Part shown: in pieces, positions 1-6,229 of the stretch
Numbering within the stretch: the stretch's first letter is position 1
How the letters are laid out: the number at the start of each line of letters is the position of its first letter
Source: Erysipelotrichaceae bacterium
GTDB lineage: Bacteria > Bacillota_I > Bacilli_A > Erysipelotrichales > Erysipelotrichaceae
Assembly: GCA_019415435.1 (NCBI GenBank)
Contig: DXZE01000026.1
Coordinates: forward strand, 1-14,821
Reading direction: 5' to 3'
Length of the DNA: 14,821 nt
Notes under the pieces: model-generated
The model's input: the letters and a program-made list of their open reading frames with translations, nothing else
Database searches by the model: none
What the model was told of the DNA's origin: nothing
Made by a program: the position numbers and the translations under genes

Positions 1-5
1 AGTAG

Positions 6-71
6 CCTGAAACTAAATATTATAGTAGGGATGGAATAGCCCAAACTCATACGCCCGTGGACACTGTATAA
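6..71 (+). pseudogene. tnpB: C-terminal remnant of a TnpB (RNA-guided nuclease) gene
   Basis: Frame 3 reads RDGIAQTHTPVDTV and then stops at 69-71. A GRDGI.xTHTPVxT tail is common at the C-terminus of IS605-type TnpB proteins. An in-frame TAG at 3-5 interrupts this frame, so this copy is probably frameshifted or nonsense-mutated; sequence to the left of the window would show how much of the nuclease survives. The RuvC-like catalytic residues would lie upstream and cannot be checked here. The identification rests on a short tail plus the adjoining omega-RNA-like end, so it is moderately secure as a family call but says nothing about activity. Confidence 0.6.
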
Positions 72-153
72 GACACTAGTTATGTATCATTGTAGCCAGC
101 GCAGTAGTGGCTGAAGCAGGAAGCTCCGACTTCTATAAGTCGGAGTAGTTCAC
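72..153 (+). ncRNA. 3' part of a TnpB omega RNA (right-end RNA)
   Basis: In IS200/IS605 elements the transcript of the right end forms the scaffold (omega RNA) that loads TnpB. It ends exactly at the element boundary, and the roughly 16-20 bases beyond act as guide. The terminal hairpin (124-145) and TAGTTCAC (146-153) match that layout. The presumptive guide here would be the flanking bases from 154 to about 173, starting CCTCCTGTTTCTG. The 5' end of the RNA normally overlaps the end of tnpB and cannot be set from sequence alone, so 72 is only the first base after the tnpB stop. Confidence 0.5.
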
Positions 154-193
154 CTCCTGTTTCTGATTGTTGTTATATATTTGTGTTTTATGT

Positions 194-223
194 TTCGATA
201 ATTATGTGACCAGGAAGTATAAT
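194..223 (+). promoter_or_regulatory. Candidate promoter of the asparaginase operon
   Basis: A perfect TATAAT lies at 218-223. The best -35 at usual spacing is weak (TTCGAT, 194-199, 18-bp spacer). The -10 ends only 8 bases before the ATG at 232 and 20 bases before the in-frame ATG at 244. Transcription would therefore start at or within a few bases of the first ATG, leaving no room for a leader. The stretch 154-231 contains nothing else recognisable apart from the possible TnpB guide. Confidence 0.45.
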
Positions 224-231
224 ATCCCGGG

Positions 232-1257
232 ATGAGTAATGTTATGAAAAAGATATTGATTATGAATACCGGCGGTACGCTGTCTTCTGTGATGCATAAA
301 AACGGAATGGCTCCAGGTCTGAAAACAGAAGATCTTGCTGAACAGCTTCATATTGTTTCATCAGGTGTAGATCTGGAATTACAGGATGTCATGGCATTAG
401 ACAGTGCCAATGTATTCCCGGATGACTGGGCCATGTTAGCACAGAAGATCAGTGATGTATGGCAGAATTATGATGGTATTGTCATTATTCATGGTACAGA
501 TACACTTGCCTATACTTCTTCTATGTTATCTTTTATGCTGCAGAATATCAGCATACCGGTAGTAGTAACAGGCTCACAATTGTCTATGGCAGATTCTGTT
601 ACAGATGCCATGGAAAACTGCCGCTGTGCCATTCATATGGCAGCTTCAGAAGTGCCTGGTGTCTATGTGGCATTCAACCGCAAGGTTATGAGAGGATGCA
701 GAGCTAGCAAGGTAAGGTCTCTTTCTTTTGATGCTTTTGACAGTATCAATGCACCATATGCGGCTACGATCAGTTCACTGGGCATGCGTATCAATGAAAA
801 GAGTGTCCGTTATCCTCATGGTAAGTTTCATCTTATGAATCACTATAGTGACAGAGTATTCCTTTTAAAGATGTTTCCGGGTATAGAACCGGACATATTG
901 CGTCTTTTAAAAGATCAGGGATATAAAGGTATCTATATAGAAGCTTTCGGTATGGGCGGTATGCCGTTTATCAAGCATGATTTCATTAAAGCTGCCAGGG
1001 AAGTTATAGACAGCGGGGTTACAGTCCTGGTTGGTACCCAGGTACGTTATGAAGGTGCTAATTTATCAGTTTATGAAACAGGTATGAAGGCACTGGAGGC
1101 AGGTGTGATCAGTGCTCACGATATGACAAGTGAAGCATCTGTCACCAAGTTAATGTGGGTGCTTGGTCAGACGGATGATTCACAGGAAATCAAAGACTAC
1201 TTTAAAAAAGATATCTGTGGTGAAATAAACCTGAATGATGTATATGCAGGTAAATAG
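232..1257 (+). CDS. ansA: L-asparaginase, type I (cytoplasmic)
   Basis: Hydrolyses L-asparagine to aspartate and ammonia in the cytoplasm. At 341 residues it has the usual length of the bacterial asparaginase I family, with no signal peptide. Visible motifs are MNTGGTLSS with nucleophile Thr16, HGTDTLAYT at 87-95 with Thr89 and Asp90, and RASKVRS with the conserved catalytic Lys160. VVTGSQ at 111-116 and the C-terminal half also fit the family. The start is uncertain. ATG 232 adds a four-residue MSNV; ATG 244 gives the classical MKKILIMNTGG beginning and has a poor GGGATGAG about 7 bases upstream. Neither has a strong ribosome binding site. The HAD phosphatase gene follows after 12 bases, so the two are probably co-transcribed. 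The asparaginase call is secure; substrate preference (Asn versus other amides) is not visible. Confidence 0.92.
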   Translation: MSNVMKKILIMNTGGTLSSVMHKNGMAPGLKTEDLAEQLHIVSSGVDLELQDVMALDSANVFPDDWAMLAQKISDVWQNYDGIVIIHGTDTLAYTSSMLSFMLQNISIPVVVTGSQLSMADSVTDAMENCRCAIHMAASEVPGVYVAFNRKVMRGCRASKVRSLSFDAFDSINAPYAATISSLGMRINEKSVRYPHGKFHLMNHYSDRVFLLKMFPGIEPDILRLLKDQGYKGIYIEAFGMGGMPFIKHDFIKAAREVIDSGVTVLVGTQVRYEGANLSVYETGMKALEAGVISAHDMTSEASVTKLMWVLGQTDDSQEIKDYFKKDICGEINLNDVYAGK

Positions 1258-1269
1258 GGAGAAAATGAT

Positions 1270-1932
1270 ATGAATAACTGTAAATGCATACTGTTTGACT
1301 ATGATGGAACATTAACAGACAGAACCAGAAGTTCCTATGAAAACTATCAGATATTATTTTCGGAATTTTTCCCTGATCTGCATGATAATCTGGAGATGGA
1401 AGCACGTATCCAGCAATGTCTGTTATGGGATGAATACGGTACAATCAGAAAAGCAGAAGTCATGGAGAGAATCCAGAAGAAATGGAAGCCTGATTTAGAT
1501 ATCGATAAGGCTGTTAAGAGATGGTATGAAATATTCCCGGATCATCAAGTATGGACTGAAGGTATGAAAGAAGCCATCTTAAAGCTAAAAGAAAACTATC
1601 ATGTCGGATTAGTTACAAACGGTCCTCATGACAGACAATGGCCGAAGATAAAGAAAATGCATCTGGAAGATATCTTTGAAGTGATTCTTGTCAGTGAAGA
1701 CTTTGGCAAGAAGAAACCGGATCCTTCTATTTATCATGCGGCCGCAGATTTACTGCATGTACCATATGAACAATGTGCCTATGTCGGAGACACATTTTCA
1801 ACCGATATCAAAGGAGCCATTCTTTCCGGTATGATACCGGTATGGTATTGTGGGGAACGCAGTGGTGTTACAGACAGGAAAGATGTAATGATCGTTCACT
1901 CTTCAAAAGAACTGCTGGATCTCTTTGCGTAA
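1270..1932 (+). CDS. HAD-family hydrolase (phosphoglycolate phosphatase / YjjG-like)
   Basis: A 220-residue haloacid dehalogenase-type phosphatase. Motif I is DYDGTLTD with nucleophile Asp10 and acid/base Asp12. Motif II is VTNGPHD with Thr115. Motif III is the Lys of KKKPDP (about 149). Motif IV is GDTFSTD with Asp174 and Asp179. The region between motifs I and II is a helical C1-type cap. HAD enzymes of this subgroup act on small phosphate esters or nucleoside monophosphates; the exact substrate cannot be read from sequence. The start is set by AGGGAG at 1256-1261, 8 bases before ATG 1270. An ATG at 1265 runs straight into a stop. It lies 12 bases after ansA in the same operon. A strong hairpin (1953-1996) follows the stop and may end the transcript. 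Confidence 0.88.
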   Translation: MNNCKCILFDYDGTLTDRTRSSYENYQILFSEFFPDLHDNLEMEARIQQCLLWDEYGTIRKAEVMERIQKKWKPDLDIDKAVKRWYEIFPDHQVWTEGMKEAILKLKENYHVGLVTNGPHDRQWPKIKKMHLEDIFEVILVSEDFGKKKPDPSIYHAAADLLHVPYEQCAYVGDTFSTDIKGAILSGMIPVWYCGERSGVTDRKDVMIVHSSKELLDLFA

Positions 1933-1952
1933 GTACTTTACTATGATAGATG

Positions 1953-1996
1953 AAAATACTCCTTTACATAAAAATAACAATGTAAAGGAGTGTTTT
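1953..1996 (+). terminator. Hairpin after the HAD gene that also contains the next gene's ribosome binding site
   Basis: ACTCCTTTACAT (1958-1969) pairs perfectly with ATGTAAAGGAGT (1980-1991) across a 10-base A-rich loop. AAAA at 1953-1956 can pair with TTTT at 1993-1996, giving a long stem with a short U-run, like an intrinsic terminator. The 3' arm is also AAAGGAG (1984-1990), the Shine-Dalgarno of the downstream Na/Pi cotransporter remnant, so the same fold would hide that ribosome binding site. Whether it terminates, gates translation, or both is inference. Confidence 0.6.
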
Positions 1997-2668
1997 ATGT
2001 CAGAAGAAATAAAGATAGTATTTGGACTTGCCGGAGGGCTTGCCTTATTCCTGTATGGAATGAATACAATGAGTGATTCCCTGCAGAAGGATGCAGGAGA
2101 AAAGATGAAGAAAATACTGGGGTATCTTACAAAGAATCCGGTTATGGGAGCCTTGGCTGGTGCTCTTGTGACAGCTGTATTACAGAGTTCTTCTGCGACA
2201 ACTGTTATGGTTATCGGTTTTGCCAGTGCTGGTCTGATTGGTCTGCCGCAGGCAATTTCCATTATCTTTGGTGCAAACATCGGTACTACCATGACAGCCC
2301 AGCTGATTGCCTTTAAAATCAGTGACTATATCTATCCGATTATATTCATTGGCTTCATGATTCAGTTTCTTTCAAAGAAAGAGAAAGTAAAGAATATAGG
2401 CATGGTTATCTTTTCCTTCGGATTGTTAATGGAAGGCATTGAAATCATGTCCGGGGTCATGAAACCATTAGCCGCAAGTCCTGTATTTACGGACTTAATG
2501 GCCAGGGTAAAGGATATTCCGGTATTAGGAATTCTCTTAGGAACATGCATGACATTGATTGTACAGTCTTCTTCTGCGACTATTGCCGTATTGCAGAGCT
2601 TTGCCTCACAGGCTGGCCCGGATGGCATTCACAGGCCAATGCAGAAACACCTTTACGCCTGGCGATAG
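1997..2668 (+). pseudogene. Na/Pi cotransporter family protein, truncated (5' part only)
   Basis: The N-terminal part of a sodium/phosphate cotransporter (PF02690 type). It has the opening segment GLALFLYGMNTMSDSLQ, the first QSSSATT repeat (about residues 63-69), GANIGTTMTAQ, and the second repeat copy VQSSSATIAVLQ. ATG 1997 is chosen because AAAGGAG lies 6 bases upstream; upstream in-frame codons from 1925 have no such site. Homology stops abruptly after ASQAGPDGIH near base 2632, followed by 11 unrelated residues and a stop. The family normally runs to about 540-600 residues, with the rest of the second membrane repeat and a PhoU-like C-terminal domain; all of that is missing at 223 residues. 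It is almost certainly non-functional. The junction is a deletion that joined it to the 3' end of an esterase gene. Confidence 0.85.
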
Positions 2669-2908
2669 GGGGGGAAGATAATTCTTACTATGGTTCTGAA
2701 GCTTTGAAAGAAGCTTATCAGAATATTCATGATGCTTATGTTAAAAAAAGGATTAAGTGAAGAAGAGGTTGATAAGATTCTTGTCTTAGATGTAAAGCCG
2801 GAATCCTGGTTTACAGAAATAGGCTGAAGCGACGAACATGATGGTGGAAATGCCTTTGTGAAAGATGAAAAAACCATGCAATGGCTGTTTTCACAGGTAA
2901 AGCAGTAA
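2632..2908 (+). pseudogene. Alpha/beta-hydrolase (carboxylesterase-like) 3' remnant with frameshift and stop
   Basis: After the junction the reading frame gives AETPLRLAIGGEDNSYYG and continues to AYVKK. A run of seven A (2743-2749) then breaks the frame. Dropping one A restores GLSEEEVDKILVLDVKPES and so on, up to a TGA at 2825-2827 where a Trp codon (TGG) would fit, then SDEHDGG, then KTMQWLFSQVKQ and a TAA at 2906-2908. The pattern (a strand-then-acid region, a late SDEH that could supply the catalytic His, and an aromatic WLF end) resembles the C-terminus of small esterases or PHB-depolymerase-like alpha/beta hydrolases. The Ser nucleophile region is deleted. Three independent lesions (deletion, frameshift, nonsense) mark it as dead. 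The family is inferred from memory of related proteins, not a search. Its stop abuts the convergent transporter gene. Confidence 0.6.
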
Positions 2909-3766
2909 TCATACGGCATGTCTGTTAGTAGAAATATAAACACCAAGCATAATTAATATACCGCCTGCTATCTGGGACAGAGAGATTGTTTCATGAAGAA
3001 TCAGAAAAGAAAGCAGAACTCCAAATAAAGGCATCAGATTCATGATGGCACTGGCACTGGAGGCAGAGATACCGGATAAACCATAGTTATAAAGCAGGAA
3101 TGCGGCTACGGAACAGCCGGTAGAAAGATAAAGAATGGCAATGATTGTCTCACTTGTTATGTTTGTAAAGACAGGCTTTTCCAGGAAAAGCATAGGTAAA
3201 AACATGACTGTTCCCCATAACATCTGGTAATAAGAGACACTGAAGTTGTCATATTCTTTAGGGATTCTCTGAACAAGAAAGTTATAGAATCCCCATAAGG
3301 CTCCATCTATCAATAAGAGAATGTCTCCTTTTAAACCAGATCCTTCTGAGGCGGAAAAACCGCTTAGTATCAATACACCGATGATGGATATGAAGATACC
3401 GGCAAGCATTCTCTTACTTGTCTTTTCGTGATAAATCCATACACCGATTAATACTGTAATGATCGGATAAGCTGCTTCAATGAAAGAAGCAGCACTGGCA
3501 GTCGTATACTGTAAAGCTATATTTTCCAATACATAATATACAGAGATACCGGCAGCGGCGGACAGGATGATATTGCGCTGATCACGCAATGGAATTCTTG
3601 TCCTTTTTTTCTGCATGAGTCTCATAATCATCATGATTACCGAAGCAATCGCAAAACGTATGACACATAAAAGTATTGGTGAAACAGCCCGATAGGCTAT
3701 TTTCGTAGCTATGAAAGAGGAAGACCACATCAGCATTCCCAGTATTGCGGAAAGATAATATTTCAT
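2909..3766 (-). CDS. EamA/DMT-superfamily transporter
   Basis: A membrane protein of about 285 residues with roughly ten hydrophobic segments arranged as two EamA repeats. The first repeat begins YYLSAILGMLMWSSSFIATK and contains the family-typical ENIALQYTTASAASFI and ITVLIGVWIYHEK. The second contains ALWGFYNFLVQR and ends with SASSASAIMNLMPLFGVLLS and HETIS. Relatives export amino acids or other metabolites; the substrate cannot be told. I chose the ATG at 3764-3766 (MKYYLSAIL). The longer frame from 3835 would add 23 polar residues running back over the divergent promoter. There is no Shine-Dalgarno, and a TATAAT (3779-3774, minus) ends 7 bases before the ATG, suggesting a leaderless message. 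It converges on the decayed esterase with no spacer and is divergent from the PrsW operon. Confidence 0.88.
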   Translation of the reverse strand: MKYYLSAILGMLMWSSSFIATKIAYRAVSPILLCVIRFAIASVIMMIMRLMQKKRTRIPLRDQRNIILSAAAGISVYYVLENIALQYTTASAASFIEAAYPIITVLIGVWIYHEKTSKRMLAGIFISIIGVLILSGFSASEGSGLKGDILLLIDGALWGFYNFLVQRIPKEYDNFSVSYYQMLWGTVMFLPMLFLEKPVFTNITSETIIAILYLSTGCSVAAFLLYNYGLSGISASSASAIMNLMPLFGVLLSFLILHETISLSQIAGGILIMLGVYISTNRHAV

Positions 3767-3773
3767 GGTCTGT

Positions 3774-3781
3774 ATTATAAT
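3774..3781. promoter_or_regulatory. Palindromic -10 element shared by two divergent genes
   Basis: ATTATAAT at 3774-3781 is its own reverse complement, so it offers TATAAT on both strands: 3776-3781 plus and 3779-3774 minus. Reading right, it lies 35 bases before the ATG at 3817, which has AGAGAGG at 3802-3808. Reading left, it ends 7 bases before the transporter ATG. No good -35 is visible on either strand; the nearest are AGATAA (plus) and TTTCTC (minus). Confidence 0.5.
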
Positions 3782-3816
3782 AGTATTTATGCGGGTGAGA
3801 AAGAGAGGTTTTAAGT

Positions 3817-4539
3817 ATGTTTCTGTTTTCCCCATTTACATCAATACTATGGATTTATTATATGGCAGCGGTTATACCGGCTGTATGGTTAATGTCCTAT
3901 ATCTATAAGCAGGACAGAATCGAGAAAGAACCGGCTGATTTACTATGGAAATGTGCAGGCTGTGGTGTTTTGGCAGCCTTAGTATCAGGCGTATTGGAAA
4001 TGATTGCGGAGTCTTTGCTGGATATGAGTCCGATTGATCAGAATACAGTTACCGGAGTTATGATTCTTGCATTCTTAATTGTCGGTGTTATTGAAGAAGG
4101 AACCAAGTATCTGTTTATGGGAAAGCTTACATGGCATAAACCTGACTTTAACTGCCGCTTTGATGGTATTGTCTATGCGGCTTTTGCGTCCTTGGGATTT
4201 GCGGCATTTGAAAATATTTCCTATGTATTCCGGTATGGCTTAACAACAGCCTTTACCCGTGCCTTTCTTTCCATACCAGGTCATCTTGGCTTTGCGGTAT
4301 TATTCGGATGTTTCTATGGCAGAGCGAAGAAAGCTTCTGATCAGGGTAAGAATGGCAGGGCAGTTTTTGAAATCATCATTGGTTATATCTTAGCTGTATC
4401 CCTGCATGGTATTTATGATACATGTGCTATGCTTGGAACAGGGAAAGCTGCCGCATTATTTGTTGTCGTTGTCGCAGTGATTTATATCATTGTTTATTTC
4501 TTAGTCAGACATGAATCCAGTACGGATGAATACATATGA
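3817..4539 (+). CDS. PrsW-family glutamic-type intramembrane protease
   Basis: A 240-residue polytopic membrane protein. Family motifs seen: YIYKQDRIEKEP after the first membrane segment (29-39), EEGTK at 93-97 with the catalytic Glu pair, FENISY at 131-136, GHLGFA at 155-160, and HGIYD at 197-201. These match the EExxK, FxxxEN and HxxxD signatures of PrsW and related CAAX-like proteases. PrsW in Bacillus subtilis makes the first cut in the anti-sigma factor RsiW; no anti-sigma factor or sigma factor gene is in this window, so the target is unknown. The start is supported by AGAGAGG 8 bases upstream. The last four bases overlap the start of the kinase gene (ATGA), so the two are translationally coupled. 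Confidence 0.9.
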   Translation: MFLFSPFTSILWIYYMAAVIPAVWLMSYIYKQDRIEKEPADLLWKCAGCGVLAALVSGVLEMIAESLLDMSPIDQNTVTGVMILAFLIVGVIEEGTKYLFMGKLTWHKPDFNCRFDGIVYAAFASLGFAAFENISYVFRYGLTTAFTRAFLSIPGHLGFAVLFGCFYGRAKKASDQGKNGRAVFEIIIGYILAVSLHGIYDTCAMLGTGKAAALFVVVVAVIYIIVYFLVRHESSTDEYI

Positions 4540-5447
4540 TTTATACAGTTACATTGAATGCATCCATTGATTACATTATCAAAGTGCCTCATTTTAAAGA
4601 CGGTATCATCAATCATACGGATACTGAATTAATAAGACCGGGTGGTAAGGGCATTAATGTATCTTCCATTGTGCATAGTCTTGGCTATAAAACAACTGCA
4701 CTTGGATTTATTGCGGGTCATATTGGAAATGTCATTGATGAAATGGTGAAGGAAAAAGGCATAACATCAGATTTTATTGCTTTAGCTTCCGGTGATTCCC
4801 GTATTAATGTCAAAATGCGCTCTGACACAGAAACAGAGATCAATGGCAGGGGACCGCATATCTCTGATGAAGATATGCATAAGCTTTATGGAAAGTTAGA
4901 CGACATAAAAGATGGAGATGTATTGGTTCTTTCCGGATCAGTACCGTCCCATCTTTCCAAAACAACGTATGCGGATATCCTGCAGTATGTGAATCATAAA
5001 GATGTTTTATGTATCGTAGATGCAGAAGGAGAACTTTTAACAGATACTTTATCTTTCCATCCATTTTTAATAAAACCGAACCAGCATGAACTGGGCGCCA
5101 TCTTCCATCATGAAATCAAAACAAAAGAAGAAGCGGCTTACTATGGTCATAAGCTTCAGGAAAAAGGAGCACGCAATGTATTGATATCCATGGGTAAAGA
5201 TGGTGCAGTACTTGTAAGTGAAGATGCAAAGGATCTTTACATGCCTGCCCCAAAAGGAAAGGCTGTTAACTCGGTAGGAGCTGGTGATTCTATGGTCGCA
5301 GGATTTCTTTACGGGTGGTTGGAAAATCATGATTATAACAAGGCATTAACAATGTGTATTGCTGCCGGCAGTGCAACTGCCTTTGAAGAAGATCTCGCCA
5401 ATAGGAAAGAAATATATGATCTTCTTCATCAGATTACGGTAGAATAA
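4536..5447 (+). CDS. PfkB-family sugar-phosphate kinase (1-phosphofructokinase-like)
   Basis: A 303-residue ribokinase-fold kinase. The N-terminal TVTLNASIDY, RPGGKGINVS (34-43, substrate lid and PfkB signature 1), KPNQHELG (180-187), and VNSVGAGDSMVAG (244-256, signature 2 with catalytic base Asp251) are all intact, as is the C-terminal GSATAFEED. This set is typical of FruK/LacC, which phosphorylate fructose 1-phosphate or tagatose 6-phosphate. There is no PTS transporter or DeoR-type regulator beside it, as fruK usually has. It instead sits 15 bases before deoC and overlaps the protease gene by four bases. The kinase call is firm; the substrate is open, and I would not name it fruK on this context. 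Translation probably depends on coupling, because no clear Shine-Dalgarno is visible. Confidence 0.88.
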   Translation: MIYTVTLNASIDYIIKVPHFKDGIINHTDTELIRPGGKGINVSSIVHSLGYKTTALGFIAGHIGNVIDEMVKEKGITSDFIALASGDSRINVKMRSDTETEINGRGPHISDEDMHKLYGKLDDIKDGDVLVLSGSVPSHLSKTTYADILQYVNHKDVLCIVDAEGELLTDTLSFHPFLIKPNQHELGAIFHHEIKTKEEAAYYGHKLQEKGARNVLISMGKDGAVLVSEDAKDLYMPAPKGKAVNSVGAGDSMVAGFLYGWLENHDYNKALTMCIAAGSATAFEEDLANRKEIYDLLHQITVE

Positions 5448-5462
5448 CGCCAGAGGTGAAAT

Positions 5463-6146
5463 ATGGAATATACAGTTGAACAGGTCGCAGGCATGATTGA
5501 TCATACCAATCTGCATGCCTATGCGTCTGAAGCAGATTTAAAGAAACTTTGCGATGAAGCAATTCAGTATGGTTTTAAATCAGTAGCTATCAATACATAT
5601 CCGGTTAAAGAGTGCAGAAAGTGGCTGGAAGGTTCCAATGTATTGACAGGTGCTGCCTTGTCTTTTCCTTTAGGACAGACAACCATTGAAACAAAGGCAG
5701 ATGAATTAAAGAATGCCATCAAGGATGGATGCCAGGAATTTGACTATGTTTTGAATATAGGAAAACTTCTTGATAAGGATTATGACTACATCAGAGATGA
5801 AATGACACAGTTAGTCACAATCGGCAGAGAACATCACATCACCAGCAAGGTTATCTTTGAAACATGTTATTTACAGGAAGAAGATATTATTGCGGCAGCC
5901 AGGATTGCCTCAGAAGTAAAGCCTGACTTTGTCAAGACCAGTACAGGCTTTGGTACGGCAGGTGCCAAGGTAGAACATGTAAAACTGATGAAGAAGTATG
6001 CCGGTAAGGATGTACAGGTAAAAGCAGCTGGTGGTATTCGTACATGGGAAGCCGCAAAGGCTATGCTTGATGCAGGTGCTACAAGATTAGGTACTTCCAG
6101 CGGTATTAAGATCATTGAAGAAATGAAGGCTGCCGGACTGCATTAA
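5463..6146 (+). CDS. deoC: Deoxyribose-phosphate aldolase
   Basis: Converts 2-deoxyribose 5-phosphate to glyceraldehyde 3-phosphate and acetaldehyde, in deoxynucleoside catabolism. At 227 residues it has normal length. It shows IDHTNL at 12-17, EFDYVLNIG with Asp94, DFVKTSTGFG with the Schiff-base Lys158, and VKAAGGIR with Lys187, the full catalytic set of the class I DeoC family. The start is set by AGAGGTGA (5452-5459), 3 bases before ATG 5463. It is the last gene of the operon; a strong terminator follows. No other deo genes (deoA, deoB, deoD, nucleoside permease) are nearby. Confidence 0.95.
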   Translation: MEYTVEQVAGMIDHTNLHAYASEADLKKLCDEAIQYGFKSVAINTYPVKECRKWLEGSNVLTGAALSFPLGQTTIETKADELKNAIKDGCQEFDYVLNIGKLLDKDYDYIRDEMTQLVTIGREHHITSKVIFETCYLQEEDIIAAARIASEVKPDFVKTSTGFGTAGAKVEHVKLMKKYAGKDVQVKAAGGIRTWEAAKAMLDAGATRLGTSSGIKIIEEMKAAGLH

Positions 6147-6160
6147 TTTCTTCAAAAGAA

Positions 6161-6189
6161 TTGCAATGTAATAAAAGATGTACTATCAT
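6161..6189 (+). promoter_or_regulatory. Candidate marR operon promoter inside the palindrome
   Basis: TTGCAA (6161-6166) and TATCAT (6184-6189) are separated by exactly 17 bases, a reasonable sigma-A promoter (4/6 and 5/6 matches). The -10 is part of the left arm of the palindrome 6173-6214. A MarR dimer bound there would block RNA polymerase, giving autorepression. Transcription would start near 6196, in the loop, so the marR message would not form the terminator stem. Confidence 0.55.
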
Positions 6190-6216
6190 CTATTTAGTTG
6201 ATAGTACATCTTTTTT
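6173..6216 (+). terminator. Intrinsic terminator of the deoC operon, overlapping the marR promoter/operator
   Basis: AAAAGATGTACTATCA (6173-6188) pairs perfectly with TGATAGTACATCTTTT (6199-6214) around a 10-base loop, and the U-run continues to 6216. This is a textbook intrinsic terminator for deoC. The same DNA is a long perfect inverted repeat ending 2 bases before the marR Shine-Dalgarno (GAGGAGG, 6219-6225), the place and shape expected for a MarR-dimer operator. Confidence 0.85.
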
Positions 6217-6229
6217 ATGAGGAGGTTAT

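Larger units (their letters stand above)
1..153 (+). mobile_element. Right end of an IS200/IS605-family (TnpB-carrying) insertion element
   Basis: Only the right-hand end is in the window. It contains the last codons of a tnpB-like gene, then non-coding sequence, then a terminal hairpin: CTCCGACTT at 124-132, loop CTAT, AAGTCGGAG at 137-145, followed by TAGTTCAC at 146-153. A GAAGCAGGAAGC stretch, a 9-bp hairpin and a TAGTT(C/G)AC ending are typical of the right ends of IS200/IS605 and IS1341-type elements, which move as single strands and recognise such subterminal hairpins. No inverted terminal repeat or target duplication is expected for this family. The element boundary at 153 is inferred from the family pattern; the left end lies outside the window. 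Confidence 0.75.

Noticed and set aside
1925..1996. N-terminal extension of the Na/Pi cotransporter remnant to 1925
   Set aside because: It overlaps the HAD gene end and encodes the hairpin; AAAGGAG fits ATG 1997.
2545..2760. 71-codon ORF as an independent small gene
   Set aside because: Its first half is the cotransporter out of frame; only the part after 2632 looks protein-like, and that belongs to the decayed esterase.
3767..3835. 23-residue N-terminal extension of the minus-strand DMT transporter
   Set aside because: It would cross the divergent promoter and overlap the protease start, adds polar sequence before the first membrane helix, and has no ribosome binding site.
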